Shown: positions 16,448 to 25,332 of the stretch, piece by piece | How positions within the stretch are numbered: position 1 is the first letter of the stretch | Layout: every line of letters starts with the position of its first letter | Source: Paeniglutamicibacter gangotriensis Lz1y | Lineage (GTDB): Bacteria > Actinomycetota > Actinomycetes > Actinomycetales > Micrococcaceae | Assembly (NCBI RefSeq): GCF_000348945.1 | Contig: NZ_AOCK01000013.1 | Coordinates: 96,711-160,710 of the forward strand | DNA length: 64,000 nt | Direction: 5' to 3' | Notes under the pieces: generated by a model | Told to the model about the DNA's origin: nothing | The model's database searches: none | The model's input: the letters and a program-made list of their open reading frames with translations, nothing else | Translations under genes and position numbers: made by a program

Positions 16448-16605
16448 CGTCTTCACTCCTACGTCTTACGGTCTGAGTCCTCCCGGGCTTCCCCCGTTCG
16501 AGGTCCCGTGTTCCCATTGTTCACCACAGTGTGACGTGGGTCTATCTATGCTCGAGCGTGGCGCATTTCTCCCCCGGTTTTTCGCCTCGTGGCGTAAAGA
16601 CGAAC

Positions 16606-16611
16606 TATAAT
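16606..16611 (+). promoter_or_regulatory. -10 box (TATAAT) of the purine permease gene, leaderless
   Basis: A consensus TATAAT ends 6 nt before the ATG at 16618, so the transcript should begin at the start codon. The -35 region is weak (TTCGCC near 16581). Confidence 0.6.
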
Positions 16612-16617
16612 TCCCCC

Positions 16618-18090
16618 ATGCCCTCACCGGAAAACTCCCTGCTCGAAAAATCCAAAATTTCGCGTCTGGACCGATACTTCAAGGTCACCGAACGCGGATC
16701 CAACTACGCCCGAGAAATTCGTGGCGGCTTTGCCACGTTCTTTGCCATGAGCTACATCGTGGTCCTTAACCCCTTGATCCTTGCTGGTGCGGATTCCACC
16801 GGCGCGGAACTTGGAGCGACCCGCGTCGCGGCCGTGACGGCGCTGGTCGCCGGCATCATGACCATTTTGATGGGCGCCTGGGCCAGGCACCCCTTTGCGA
16901 TGGCCGCCGGCCTTGGCGTCAATGCCTTCATCGCCGTAACCGTGGCAGCCAACCCGGGTCTGACTTGGCCCGATGTTATGGGTCTGGTGATTATTTCCGG
17001 TGTGACCATGCTGGTGCTGGTCCTCACCGGGTTCCGAACAGCGGTGTTTAATGCCGTGCCCTCCAGCCTCAAGACCGCAATCGTGGTCGGAATCGGCATG
17101 TTCATTGCACTGATCGGGCTGGTCAATGCCGGCTTCGTCCGCCGCATCCCCGATGCCGCCGGAACCACTGTCCCGGTAGGGCTGGGTTTTGAAGGAACGC
17201 TGAACGGCTGGCCCATCCTGGTGTTCATTGTGGGACTGTTGCTGACCGTCGCCCTGGTGGTGCGCAAGACCAAGGGCGCCATCCTCATCGGCATCGTAGT
17301 CTCCGCGGTGCTCGCCAACATCCTCGAGGCCGTCTTCGACATCGGCCCGTCCTTCGATGCCGCGACAGGTACCCCGAATCCGCAGGGCTGGTCGCTGGTG
17401 GCCCCCTCGATGCCGGACTGGGCACTGCCCGACCTCTCACTGATCGGCCAGGCCAACGTGTTTGGCGCGTTCCAGAACATGGGTGTCACCGCTGCCCTGC
17501 TGCTGGCCTTTGTCATTCTGCTCTCGATCTTCTTCGACGCCATGGGCACCATGGTGGGCCTGGCCAACGAGGCCGGCTCCGTCGATAAGGACGGGAACAT
17601 CCCCGATGTGGACAAGGTGCTCTTGGTTGATGCCTTGGGTGCCGTGGTCGGCGGCGGCGCTTCGGCGTCCTCCAGCCAGATCTACGTGGAGTCCGGGGCG
17701 GGTATCGGCGAGGGTGCACGCACCGGGCTGGCCTCCATCGTCACCGGCGTATTGTTCCTAGCGGCAATGTTCCTGACCCCGTTGATCCACCTGGTGCCGT
17801 TCGAGGCCGTCGCCCCGGCCCTGGTGGTCGTCGGGTTCATGATGATCTCCCACGTCTCCAAGATCGACTGGAACGACTGGGGCGTGGCCATCCCCGCGTT
17901 CCTGACCTTCGTGTTGATGCCGTTCACCTACTCGATCGCCAACGGCATCGGTGCCGGCTTCGTGACCTTCGTGTTCATCCGCGCCATCCAGGGCCGCGCC
18001 CGCGAGGTACACCCGCTGATGTGGGTGGTTGCAGGGGCCTTCGTGCTGTTCTTCGGCATCGGCGTGATCGAGTCGATCGCGGGCATCTAG
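16618..18090 (+). CDS. NCS2 / AzgA-type nucleobase (guanine/hypoxanthine) permease
   Basis: 490 residues with about 12-13 hydrophobic segments. The N-terminus LDRYFKVTERGSNYAREIRGGFATFFAMSY is characteristic of the AzgA branch of the NCS2 family, as are the motifs DAMGTMVGLANEAG and GGGASASSSQIYVESGAGIGEGARTGL in the transport core. Substrates of this branch are guanine, hypoxanthine and adenine; xanthine/uracil is less likely. An in-frame extension upstream to 16531 is rejected because a perfect TATAAT lies inside it, 6 nt before the chosen ATG. Monocistronic. Confidence 0.93.
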   Translation: MPSPENSLLEKSKISRLDRYFKVTERGSNYAREIRGGFATFFAMSYIVVLNPLILAGADSTGAELGATRVAAVTALVAGIMTILMGAWARHPFAMAAGLGVNAFIAVTVAANPGLTWPDVMGLVIISGVTMLVLVLTGFRTAVFNAVPSSLKTAIVVGIGMFIALIGLVNAGFVRRIPDAAGTTVPVGLGFEGTLNGWPILVFIVGLLLTVALVVRKTKGAILIGIVVSAVLANILEAVFDIGPSFDAATGTPNPQGWSLVAPSMPDWALPDLSLIGQANVFGAFQNMGVTAALLLAFVILLSIFFDAMGTMVGLANEAGSVDKDGNIPDVDKVLLVDALGAVVGGGASASSSQIYVESGAGIGEGARTGLASIVTGVLFLAAMFLTPLIHLVPFEAVAPALVVVGFMMISHVSKIDWNDWGVAIPAFLTFVLMPFTYSIANGIGAGFVTFVFIRAIQGRAREVHPLMWVVAGAFVLFFGIGVIESIAGI

Positions 18091-18121
18091 CCCCTGAGAT
18101 CCCCGAGATTTTTCAGCAGCG

Positions 18122-18170
18122 AGGGAGCGGGACGGACGGAGAATTGTTCCGCCCGGCCTACTCCCTTTTT
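18122..18170 (+). terminator. probable terminator after the purine permease gene
   Basis: AGGGAG-CGGGACGGA pairs imperfectly with TTCCGCCCG-CTCCCT and is followed by TTTTT on the plus strand. It lies between two convergent genes. Confidence 0.5.
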
Positions 18171-18201
18171 GCGTTCCCTCAAGAGCTCTCTTCGGTGGAA
18201 G

Positions 18202-19335
18202 CTACCGTGATGCCAGCTTCCACAGCGATGTCACTTCGCCGGAGCGCTCGGCGTGGAAAGGATCGGTGGCATCCGCGGCCCGGCCGTGTGACGGGGTCGT
18301 GTCATCGCGCCCCAGCACCACCAGCCCTGCTTCTTCGATCCAGCCCAACAGTTCCTCACGGCTGCGCAGTCCCAGGCGTTCGGCCAGGTCGGAGATGATG
18401 AGCCAGCCCTGGCCGCCGGCACTCAGGTGCTCGGGCAGCCCGGTCAGGAAGGCGCGCAGCATAGCGGACTTCGGGTCGTAAACCGCGTAGTCGAGCAGTG
18501 TCGAGGGGGTCCCCGGGAGCCACGGCGGGTTGCACACCACCACGTCCGCCCTCCCTTCAGGGAACATGTCCTGCAGCACCGCGCTGGCGCTTTGTTCCAG
18601 CCCCAGATCGGTGAATGTCGCGTTCGCGCAGGCCACGGCCCGGTCCTGGGAGTCGGTGCCGATGACCTCGCTAACCCCGCGCCGGGCCAGAATTGCGGCA
18701 AGCACCCCGGTGCCGGTGCCGATGTCGAAGGCCCGTCGGGCCGCGGGCAGTTCCGCCCGGGCGACTAGTTCTAGATATTCTCCGCGCACCGGTGCAAAGG
18801 TGCCATAGTGCGGATGGATCGTGGCATCCAGTGCTGCGACGTGCAAACCGTTGGCACGCCATTGCTGGGCACCGATGGCCCCGAGCAGTTCCTGCAGGGA
18901 CACCACCGTGGGTACCGAAATCTCGCCGAAGGCGTTGGTCCAGGCCTCGGTGATGTCTGGGGCGCGGCGCAGCGAGACCACCGGGCCCGGATCGATTGGG
19001 ACCAGCAGCATCGAGAGTATCTTTGCGCGCTGTGTGCGCCCCTGGCGGTACTTGTAGAAACGTTCGGCAGTGGTGGGGACCGCCGCGGTGCGCTTGGGCT
19101 TGGAACCGGCAGGGATCCTGCGGGCGATCGCTCCCAGCAGCTGGCGGGCATTGTGGTAATCGCCGGTATACAGCATCCCGGTGCCGGCCACGGCCAGACG
19201 GTAGGCCTCGTCCGCGGTCATGGCGTCGTCGATGACCACCACGCGCTTGGGCGGGGTCGCGGCATGGGCCGAGGAGAAGCGGGCGCTCTCGTCGAGTCCC
19301 TGCCGGGTGAAGGAAATCGTTGCCGGGGTATTCAT
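18202..19335 (-). CDS. class I SAM-dependent methyltransferase with N-terminal extension
   Basis: About 377 residues. The C-terminal half is a Rossmann methyltransferase: AFDIGTGTGVLAAILARRG (motif I) near residue 185 and ADVVVCNPPWLPGTPS (NPPW, motif IV) near residue 250, the motif of HemK/RsmC-like N6-adenine or glutamine methyltransferases. The N-terminal 150 residues, including VVVIDDAMTADEAYRLAVAGTGMLY, are a helical extension typical of actinobacterial homologues. Substrate (rRNA, DNA or protein) unknown. The ATG at 19335 is preferred over one 14 codons upstream; AGGAG is nearby. Confidence 0.82.
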   Translation of the reverse strand: MNTPATISFTRQGLDESARFSSAHAATPPKRVVVIDDAMTADEAYRLAVAGTGMLYTGDYHNARQLLGAIARRIPAGSKPKRTAAVPTTAERFYKYRQGRTQRAKILSMLLVPIDPGPVVSLRRAPDITEAWTNAFGEISVPTVVSLQELLGAIGAQQWRANGLHVAALDATIHPHYGTFAPVRGEYLELVARAELPAARRAFDIGTGTGVLAAILARRGVSEVIGTDSQDRAVACANATFTDLGLEQSASAVLQDMFPEGRADVVVCNPPWLPGTPSTLLDYAVYDPKSAMLRAFLTGLPEHLSAGGQGWLIISDLAERLGLRSREELLGWIEEAGLVVLGRDDTTPSHGRAADATDPFHAERSGEVTSLWKLASR

Positions 19336-19436
19336 CGCGGTGCTTGCGCTCCTGCTCGGTGGGGTGGGGTGGTGCACTGAAGTCTGCTGTTTGCCGAGGA
19401 TCCGTTGTGGACCCCCAGCTTATAGGCGTGCGATTC

Positions 19437-20315
19437 TCAGACTGCGGCGGAGTGGCGCGCAAAGGCGCGCACCCTGGCATCGTCCCAGTGCTGGGCCGGC
19501 ACCCCGCCGCCGAGCAGCTCACGGATGAATCCTGCCCCGGCCGGGATCGGGGCATCGGATCCGGCAATGATGACGTTGCCGTGGCGCCGGCCCTTGAGCA
19601 TGGTCGGGTCAGCGACGATGGCCACGTACTTGAAGACCGCCGAGATGGTGGCCGCCTCCCGCCTAGCGTTCTCCAGTGCGGGGGTATCCCCGCAATTGAC
19701 GATGTACAGTCCCCCGGCATCCAGCACCCGGGCAGCCTGCGCGGTGAAGGCCAAGGTGGTCAGATCCCGCGGGGTCTGGTCCCCGGCGAACACGTCGCGG
19801 ATGAGTAGGTCGCGGGTCGCGTCGGTGAGCGTGCTCAGCACTTCCCCAGCTTCTCCCACGCGGATGCGCAGCAGCGGGGCGCGCGGCAGGTCGAACCAGG
19901 CACGCACCAGTGCCGCGAGCTTGCCGTCGAGCTCCACCACAACCTGGCGGGCGTTGGGATAGGTCACCGAGGCCCAGCGGGCCATCGAGCAGGCTCCGCC
20001 GCCCAGATGCAGGATGCGGAGCTTGTGCTCCGCTGCCTGGATGTCGGCCGGGGCGAAGCGCGCACGGATCAACGCCGCGATCCAACGCATGTACTCAAAG
20101 TCCAGATGCCCGGGGTCGGCCAGGTCCACGTGCGAGGACGGCACGTCGTTGATGCGCAGCAGCCAGCCGGTGGGCGAATACGGGTCGCGTTCCAGCTCGG
20201 CGGCGCCGGTGTCGATGGGGTAGATGCCTTCCAGCGGCCCGTCCTGCGGATCCGCAGAGACCACGGAATCTAGCGGGGCATTGCTCTTGGTGCGTTTGTT
20301 CCTGCCCTTAGCCAC
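19437..20315 (-). CDS. spermidine-synthase-like protein
   Basis: About 292 residues from a GTG at 20315, which lies 8 bp inside the upstream GNAT gene. The polyamine aminopropyltransferase fold is suggested by RILHLGGGACSMARWASVTYP near residue 115, the acidic VVVELDGKLAALVRAWF motif that binds the nucleoside ribose, and LLIRDVFAGDQTPRDL, where the catalytic Asp pair of true spermidine synthases is not fully kept. Such proteins in actinobacteria are often not genuine polyamine synthases. Translational coupling to the GNAT gene suggests a shared function, but none can be named. Confidence 0.75.
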   Translation of the reverse strand: MAKGRNKRTKSNAPLDSVVSADPQDGPLEGIYPIDTGAAELERDPYSPTGWLLRINDVPSSHVDLADPGHLDFEYMRWIAALIRARFAPADIQAAEHKLRILHLGGGACSMARWASVTYPNARQVVVELDGKLAALVRAWFDLPRAPLLRIRVGEAGEVLSTLTDATRDLLIRDVFAGDQTPRDLTTLAFTAQAARVLDAGGLYIVNCGDTPALENARREAATISAVFKYVAIVADPTMLKGRRHGNVIIAGSDAPIPAGAGFIRELLGGGVPAQHWDDARVRAFARHSAAV

Positions 20316-20829
20316 GGTTGGCCCCGCGGCGGAGCATGCGGATTTCTTTGAGTCCGGCCCAGTCATCGGCCAACGCTTCGATGCGGCCATCGGCGACAAA
20401 TCCGTGCTTGGCGTAGAACCTGCGGGCACGCGGGTTATGTTCCAGGACCCACAGCAGCGCGTCGCGGTTCCCCAGCACGGTGTCCATCAGCCTCTTGCCC
20501 AGACCGGTGCCGTGGTGCTCCGCCAAGACATAGAGGATCTGCAGCTCAATGCCGATCCCGGTGTCGGCGTCGTCATCAGCACTCGGGCCGCCGCCGGCGA
20601 CACCGACAATTCTTGAGTCGACATCGGTGGCGATCCAGAGCTCCGCGCCCTGCGCCAGACCGCGAGCCCACCAGTCGCTCTGCTGTTCAAGCGCCGCGTG
20701 GGCGTTGTCGAAGAAGGAGCCCGGACGCTGGTCCGCGTAGGTCTCTTCCCAGGCGGCCAGCTTCATCTCGAGGGCTGCGGGAATGTCTTCGGGCGTGGCC
20801 AGGCGGAGGGTGTAAAGATTGGTATTCAC
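20308..20829 (-). CDS. GNAT family N-acetyltransferase
   Basis: 173 residues covering a single GNAT domain. The acetyl-CoA-binding motif A appears as ILYVLAEHHGTGLGKRLMDTVLG near residue 95 (Q/R-x-x-G-x-G/A form HGTGLGKRL), followed by LLWVLEHNPRARRFYAKHGFVADG, the usual C-terminal motif B. Substrate unknown; the AWEETYADQRP N-terminus is common in a general acetyltransferase subgroup. The GTG at 20829 sits 7 nt after TAGGCT, implying a leaderless mRNA. Confidence 0.88.
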   Translation of the reverse strand: MNTNLYTLRLATPEDIPAALEMKLAAWEETYADQRPGSFFDNAHAALEQQSDWWARGLAQGAELWIATDVDSRIVGVAGGGPSADDDADTGIGIELQILYVLAEHHGTGLGKRLMDTVLGNRDALLWVLEHNPRARRFYAKHGFVADGRIEALADDWAGLKEIRMLRRGANRG

Positions 20830-20836
20830 AGCCGCA

Positions 20837-20842
20837 AGCCTA
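20837..20842 (-). promoter_or_regulatory. -10 box (TAGGCT) of the GNAT gene, leaderless
   Basis: TAGGCT on the minus strand ends 7 nt before the GTG at 20829; no Shine-Dalgarno sequence is present. Confidence 0.55.
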
Positions 20843-20918
20843 TGCGCATTCCGCGGCCGCGCGCGAACGCATCAGCGCATCGGCCCCGGGCTGCCGACCG
20901 GCCCCCGGGGAGAAGGTG

Positions 20919-21608
20919 TCAGCGGATCAGCGCCAGTGCCAACCCGTCCCACCCCTTGGACCCGACGGTCTGCAGTGCCGTGGCATCAAGCCGCGGGTTG
21001 CTGCCGAGCACGTCGATTCCTTGCCTGACACCGTTGATCATCCGTCCGGCTTCCGAGAGCGGGTCCCCGGCCTGCAGCACCGCGCCTTCGCGGACCACGT
21101 TATCCACCACGATCACGGTGCCCGGACGGCCAAGGGCGATGGCCAGCTCAATGTAGTGGCCGTTGTTTTCCTTGTCCGCGTCGATGAAGATCATGTCGAA
21201 AGGCTCCCGCCCTTCGGCCAGCAGCGCATCGAGGGTATCCAACGCGGGGCCGATGCGGATATCCACCCGTTCCGCGACTCCACAAGCGGCAAGGTTGTCG
21301 GAGGCAACCCGTGCATGCAGAGGCTCGAATTCGCAGGTGGTCACTTGTCCGTCGGGTCCGACCCCGCGTGCCAGCCAGGTCGTGGAGTATCCGCCGAGGG
21401 TGCCGATTTCCAAGACTCGCCTGGCCCCGGCAATCTGTGCCAGCAACATCAGGAACTTGCCTTGCGTCTCGCTGACCTCAATGCTCGGCAGCCCGGCTTC
21501 GTGGGCACGGGCCCTGGCAGCCTCCATCTCAGGCTCCGGCGCGAGCAGCCTCTCGGTCAGGTACGCATCAACGTCGGTCGGATTGGCGGGTTCCGCTGGG
21601 GTGCTCAT
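20919..21608 (-). CDS. O-methyltransferase (caffeoyl-CoA OMT-like family)
   Basis: 229 residues of the Methyltransf_3 family, cation-dependent SAM O-methyltransferases. Seen are RRVLEIGTLGGYSTTWLARG (SAM motif I), FDMIFIDADKENNGHYIELA (metal-binding Asp and the DADK motif) and TVIVVDNVVREGAV. Bacterial members methylate catechol-type compounds; the natural substrate is often unknown. The ATG at 21608 is chosen over longer frames. It lies 5 bp downstream of the thiamine-binding-like gene, probably one operon. Confidence 0.9.
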   Translation of the reverse strand: MSTPAEPANPTDVDAYLTERLLAPEPEMEAARARAHEAGLPSIEVSETQGKFLMLLAQIAGARRVLEIGTLGGYSTTWLARGVGPDGQVTTCEFEPLHARVASDNLAACGVAERVDIRIGPALDTLDALLAEGREPFDMIFIDADKENNGHYIELAIALGRPGTVIVVDNVVREGAVLQAGDPLSEAGRMINGVRQGIDVLGSNPRLDATALQTVGSKGWDGLALALIR

Positions 21609-21613
21609 GGTCG

Positions 21614-21919
21614 CTACTTCCGCGTCTCGATCGCTTGTTCCAGACGCTCGAGCTTCCCGGTCAGTTCCCCGGTGTAGCCCGGCCGGATATCGGCCTTGAG
21701 GACCAGAGAAACTCGGGACCCGTAAGCGGATACCGCCTCGGTTGCCCGCTTGACGACATCCATGACCTCGTCCCATTCGCCTTCCAACTCGGTGAACATG
21801 GAAGAGGTCGAGTGGGGCAGACCCGATTCCCTGACGATCTGCACGGCGGCGGCGACTGCGTCGTGCACCGATCCGTCGGAATTCTCTGTGCTGGGGGCAA
21901 CTGAAAAAGCTACAATCAT
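21614..21919 (-). CDS. MTH1187-family thiamine-binding-like protein
   Basis: 101 residues with the ferredoxin-like fold of the MTH1187/YkoF-like family: MIVAFSVAPSTEN at the start, SGLPHSTSSMFTELEGEWDEVMDVVKRA in the middle and SRVSLVLKADIRPG near the end. Homologues bind thiamine or a related pyrimidine and form dimers. The ATG at 21919 has GGGAG 3-7 nt upstream. It precedes the O-methyltransferase gene by 5 bp. Confidence 0.88.
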   Translation of the reverse strand: MIVAFSVAPSTENSDGSVHDAVAAAVQIVRESGLPHSTSSMFTELEGEWDEVMDVVKRATEAVSAYGSRVSLVLKADIRPGYTGELTGKLERLEQAIETRK

Positions 21920-22068
21920 GCTCCCACTGTGCCACCGCGGTCCCGACATGTCACTTGCCGTGGCGCGGAATACGTCATGCTGGGCGCCATTGACGCATTT
22001 CCCTTGCCAACACCCACGAGCTCTGCAAGGCTCAAACAAAGCAGGGGAATACTTGGGAGACGGTAATT

Positions 22069-22506
22069 GTGGGGCGACTCATGCAGGGCGGTGCGGCCCT
22101 GGGCTTGTTATTTGTGCTGGGCGGATGCTCCGCGATTTCCGCGGACCCGCCAACCGCCGATGCATCCTCGGTCAGCCTGGAGAATCTCATGGATCGGGTC
22201 CCCGGCGGGGCCCAGATCCTCATGGGCATGGGATCCGTCGAACAGGCCGGGGTCAGTGCCATTGCGAGGTTGGAAGCCCACCCGGGCACGGCGCTGACGA
22301 TGGTGGCCGTGTGCGGTGGCCCGGGAACGCTGCACCTCGAACTAGAACATGACGACGGATTGGTCGTTCCATGCGATAGCAAGGTTATCTCCACCGACAT
22401 CGTGTCCGGCCCCGGTGCGCGCTCCGACACCGTGACCATTACCTTGGAGCCCGGTAATTCCTATTCAACGCTGGTGTACACCGCCGAATCCGAGCCGGAG
22501 GATTAA
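22069..22506 (+). CDS. small lipoprotein of unknown function
   Basis: 145 residues. A short N-terminus, a hydrophobic stretch and a lipobox VLGGC at residues 16-20 mark it as a lipoprotein anchored outside the membrane. The mature part contains a Val/Thr-rich region, TALTMVAVCGGPGTLHLELEH, and ends ESEPED. It resembles the small secreted proteins of unknown function common in actinobacteria. The GTG start has GGGAG upstream. Its TAA overlaps the stop of the convergent azlD-like gene (TTAA at 22503-22506). Confidence 0.75.
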   Translation: MGRLMQGGAALGLLFVLGGCSAISADPPTADASSVSLENLMDRVPGGAQILMGMGSVEQAGVSAIARLEAHPGTALTMVAVCGGPGTLHLELEHDDGLVVPCDSKVISTDIVSGPGARSDTVTITLEPGNSYSTLVYTAESEPED

Positions 22507-22817
22507 CCCCAGCCCAGGAACCGCACCAAGGCCGCAGCCACGGCGCCAACGATGACCACCACGAGGAAAGGTGCGCGCAGCAGCAAAGCAATCGCTGCGG
22601 CCACCAAGGCCGCAAATCTGGCATCGAAGGAGACCTCGCTCCCACTGGCCACCGTGTTGACAATGGTCAATGACGCCAGCAATCCAATGGTCAGCGCCCC
22701 CGCGGCACGAGTCATCTTCTCGTTTTCAAGGATCCGTTCCGGAACCAGATAGCCCAGCAGTTTGATTCCGTACGCCGCCGCGCAGCCGGCCAGAACCCAC
22801 CACCACAGTGCACTCAT
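22503..22817 (-). CDS. azlD: AzlD-type branched-chain amino acid exporter small subunit
   Basis: 104 residues, almost wholly hydrophobic, with about four TM segments. LLGYLVPERILENEKMTRAAGALTIGLLASL matches the AzlD family, which pairs with AzlC to export branched-chain amino acids. Its start overlaps the azlC stop by four bases (ATGA at 22814-22817), as is normal for azlCD pairs. The valine-degradation operon at 3-6.6 kb handles the same amino acids, but the loci are 16 kb apart and no shared control is visible. Confidence 0.88.
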   Translation of the reverse strand: MSALWWWVLAGCAAAYGIKLLGYLVPERILENEKMTRAAGALTIGLLASLTIVNTVASGSEVSFDARFAALVAAAIALLLRAPFLVVVIVGAVAAALVRFLGWG

Positions 22818-23536
22818 GAGTGGTCCTCCCGTGATGTGTGCGGCTCGATGTCGGGCTCAAGCCCTTCGGTCGCCGGCCCCTTGCCAAAGTATCCCCACAC
22901 TCCGGCGATCAGTGCTGCCACCAGGATCGGGACACCCGGCGGAACCATGGGGATCGCCAATACCGTCGCCAGCGCACAAACACTGGCGATGGCGATCGAC
23001 TCGCCGCCCTTCAACCGCGGCCACAACAACCCCAGGAACGCTGCCACCGCTGCACCGTCGAGGCCCCACGCCTTGGGGTCCCCCAGGGCGTCGCCAAGCA
23101 GCGCCCCCACCACGGTAAAGATATTCCATAAGACGTATACACCGATTCCGGCGACCCAGAAACCGCGCTTCTGCTCTTCAGGGTCCTGCTGTCCGGCAGC
23201 GGTGGCAGTGGATTCATCGATGGTCACCTGTGCGGCAACCAGCTTTTTCCACCCGCGCGGCTTGAGCATGGCCTTGACTTGCATGCCATAGACGGCATTT
23301 CTCACTCCGAGCAGCGTGGCCGCGCCGAAGGCCGCCCCGGGCGTTCCGCCACCGGAGAGCACTCCAATGAAGGCGAATTGCGATCCGCCAGTGAACATGA
23401 GCAGGCTCAGGGCCATGACCTGCCAGAGACTGAGTCCGGCGGCGACGCCCAGCGCGCCATAGGAAATGGCATACAGTCCCGTCGCAACGGCAATGGAGAG
23501 ACCAATCTTGGTTGCTGGGGTCATTTGGGCTGGCAC
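22814..23536 (-). CDS. azlC: AzlC-type branched-chain amino acid exporter large subunit
   Basis: About 240 residues with some 6-8 TM segments. Conserved AzlC features: ATGLYAISYGALGVAAGLS at the N-terminus, SLLMFTGGSQFAFIGVLSGGG and the RNAVYGMQVKAML motif, then TIDESTATAA. The GTG at 23536 is preferred because TAAGCT at 23544-23549 (minus strand) ends 7 nt before it, the same leaderless arrangement as other genes here. An upstream GTG at 23566 and an internal ATG at 23524 are alternatives. Confidence 0.88.
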   Translation of the reverse strand: MPAQMTPATKIGLSIAVATGLYAISYGALGVAAGLSLWQVMALSLLMFTGGSQFAFIGVLSGGGTPGAAFGAATLLGVRNAVYGMQVKAMLKPRGWKKLVAAQVTIDESTATAAGQQDPEEQKRGFWVAGIGVYVLWNIFTVVGALLGDALGDPKAWGLDGAAVAAFLGLLWPRLKGGESIAIASVCALATVLAIPMVPPGVPILVAALIAGVWGYFGKGPATEGLEPDIEPHTSREDHS

Positions 23537-23543
23537 AGAACCA

Positions 23544-23549
23544 AGCTTA
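23544..23549 (-). promoter_or_regulatory. -10 box (TAAGCT) of azlC, leaderless
   Basis: TAAGCT on the minus strand lies 7 nt before the GTG at 23536. No clear -35 box. Confidence 0.4.
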
Positions 23550-23626
23550 GCTATCGTTTTGAGCACCGAGGGGCTTCGTGTCGCTGCGCGGCGCTGGAGC
23601 GGTGCTGGAGCGGTGCTGAGCCGGGT

Positions 23627-24301
23627 TTAGTTGTGGGTTGCCTCGTAACGGACCTTCAGCGATCCGCGCTTGACCTTGGCTTCAAGGACCCGTGCATCAC
23701 GCAAAGCTCCCAGATCGCCAACGTGGGTGCCGCCGCAGGGTTCGGCGTTGACCCCGGCAATTCTCACCGTGCGGATCCCCTGCGTATCAATGCTGCTGGT
23801 GACCTCCACCCGGGTATCGATCAACGCTTCCACCTGCGCTTGAATCTCCTGGACGACGGTCATCCGCGAGGCCGGGGTGCCCAAGTCGTCAGCAACCGAT
23901 GCGGGGTCGAAGTCCAACCGCGCCTGACCCGGGAAATGGCTGTGCCTGCTGTGTTGCCAGCCGCGCTTCTCGCCGAGGAAGCCGACCAGGTGACCGGCGG
24001 TGTGCAGGGCGGCATGAAGGCGGCGTTTCTGCGGGTCAATCGCCGTGCGCACCGTGGACCCTACTTCGTGTTCCGCGGCGCCGGTCAGGATGACCAGCCC
24101 ATTGTCGTGGCGGGCTACCGCGACCTCGGTACCGTCAACGGTTCCGGTGTCTTCCATCTGCCCGCCGCCCCGAGGATGGAAGATGTTCGGGCTGACCGCG
24201 ATCCACGGTTCGTCGTCCGCATCCAGGCCGGATGCTATGACGGTAGCTTCGGCTTCGAAGAGGTAAGTATCGGCGAAGTATGCGTTTGTTTGTTGCTCCA
24301 T
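23627..24301 (-). CDS. alanyl-tRNA editing protein (AlaX-like)
   Basis: 224 residues. The second additional domain of threonyl/alanyl-tRNA synthetases is evident from the zinc motifs HTAGHLVG (HxxxH) near residue 99 and CGGTHVGDLG (CxxxH) near residue 188; the N-terminal PNIFHPRGGGQMEDTG belongs to the same family. AlaX proteins hydrolyse mischarged Ser- or Gly-tRNA(Ala) in trans. The ATG at 24301 follows TAGAAT by 7 nt. Monocistronic. Confidence 0.9.
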   Translation of the reverse strand: MEQQTNAYFADTYLFEAEATVIASGLDADDEPWIAVSPNIFHPRGGGQMEDTGTVDGTEVAVARHDNGLVILTGAAEHEVGSTVRTAIDPQKRRLHAALHTAGHLVGFLGEKRGWQHSRHSHFPGQARLDFDPASVADDLGTPASRMTVVQEIQAQVEALIDTRVEVTSSIDTQGIRTVRIAGVNAEPCGGTHVGDLGALRDARVLEAKVKRGSLKVRYEATHN

Positions 24302-24308
24302 CGAAGCG

Positions 24309-24314
24309 ATTCTA
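24309..24314 (-). promoter_or_regulatory. -10 box (TAGAAT) of the AlaX-like gene, leaderless
   Basis: TAGAAT on the minus strand ends 7 nt before the ATG at 24301. Confidence 0.55.
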
Positions 24315-24356
24315 CGCCCCGCGCACCCCGGTAAGAGGGCACTGTCTCCAGATCTT

Positions 24357-25217
24357 TCAGGCGATGCCGAGGTGCTCTTTGATGAGGGCCGGGACGTTAC
24401 TGGTCAGCTGGGCCACTCCGCGTTCCACGAGGTAGGTGGCGTCGCGAGGGTCATCGACGGTCCAGACCCGGAACGTTGCACCGCGGGCGAGCCATTGATC
24501 GGTCAGGCGTGGATGTTTGCGCATATAGGCCACGCCGGGTCCGGCAAGCTGCGGCTCTCCGGAGCTGAGCAGCTCTGCCCCCTCCGTCATGGCCTGGGCC
24601 AGCACCGCAGCGACACCCGCCTTGTCGGTCTCCCCCGCCTCGCACAATTCTTCGATCCATTGCTCATCGACTTCGGTGACCAATTGACAGATATGTTCCG
24701 CGGAGACTCGATCCATCATGAAACGCACCGACCCCGGGTCGAAGCTCATGAATGAAACCTGGATGTCGCCCAGCATCGACGTACCGGAATTCCAGCCCAA
24801 GGACTCGAGCTCCGTGAACATTGCTTCTTCCAGCTGCCTGCCGAACGGACTGGGATGTTTGATCTCCACGGCCAGGCCCACGCCGGGACCTGCGTCCTTC
24901 ATCAGTTCTATGAGTTCACCCAGCGTCAGGAACTGGTCATGGAGCTGGCCGTAGGCTGCGGGGATCTCCGGGTTCCGCCAGGAAGAAAAATCAAGGGATT
25001 TCAGCTCTTCCAGAGTTTTCTCTCCGATCCGGCCACTGGAATTTGAGGTCCTATCGACCGTCGGGTCGTGGTGGCACACCACAAATCCGTCGGCACTGAG
25101 GTGGATGTCGCATTCGATGCCGTCCGCGCCGTCAGCCAACGCTTGCATATAGGCTGCACGGGTGTTTTCCGCATAGGCCTTCGATGAACCGCGGTGGGCA
25201 AAGACAAGGGTTCTCAT
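24357..25217 (-). CDS. glycerophosphodiester phosphodiesterase
   Basis: 286 residues of the GDPD TIM-barrel family, which hydrolyses glycerophosphodiesters to glycerol-3-phosphate and an alcohol. Catalytic motifs: FAHRGSSKAYAENT (HR...EN) at the N-terminus and ADGIECDIHLSADGFVVCHHDPTVDRTS with Glu, Asp and His ligands. No signal peptide, so it is cytosolic. The ATG at 25217 lies 7 nt after TAGCGT; a longer frame to 25415 overlaps the divergent gene and is rejected. Confidence 0.92.
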   Translation of the reverse strand: MRTLVFAHRGSSKAYAENTRAAYMQALADGADGIECDIHLSADGFVVCHHDPTVDRTSNSSGRIGEKTLEELKSLDFSSWRNPEIPAAYGQLHDQFLTLGELIELMKDAGPGVGLAVEIKHPSPFGRQLEEAMFTELESLGWNSGTSMLGDIQVSFMSFDPGSVRFMMDRVSAEHICQLVTEVDEQWIEELCEAGETDKAGVAAVLAQAMTEGAELLSSGEPQLAGPGVAYMRKHPRLTDQWLARGATFRVWTVDDPRDATYLVERGVAQLTSNVPALIKEHLGIA

Positions 25218-25224
25218 GCCTTTC

Positions 25225-25230
25225 ACGCTA
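25225..25230 (-). promoter_or_regulatory. -10 box (TAGCGT) of the GDPD gene, leaderless
   Basis: TAGCGT on the minus strand ends 7 nt before the ATG at 25217. Confidence 0.55.
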
Positions 25231-25332
25231 CCGCCGGGATCGGCACCCGTGCCGCTTGCCGCGCCCGTGGTTTGGTGAACTATCGTTGGATCCTGTTCAA
25301 CCCGCATGCCGAGGCCAAGGGAGCCATTGCCC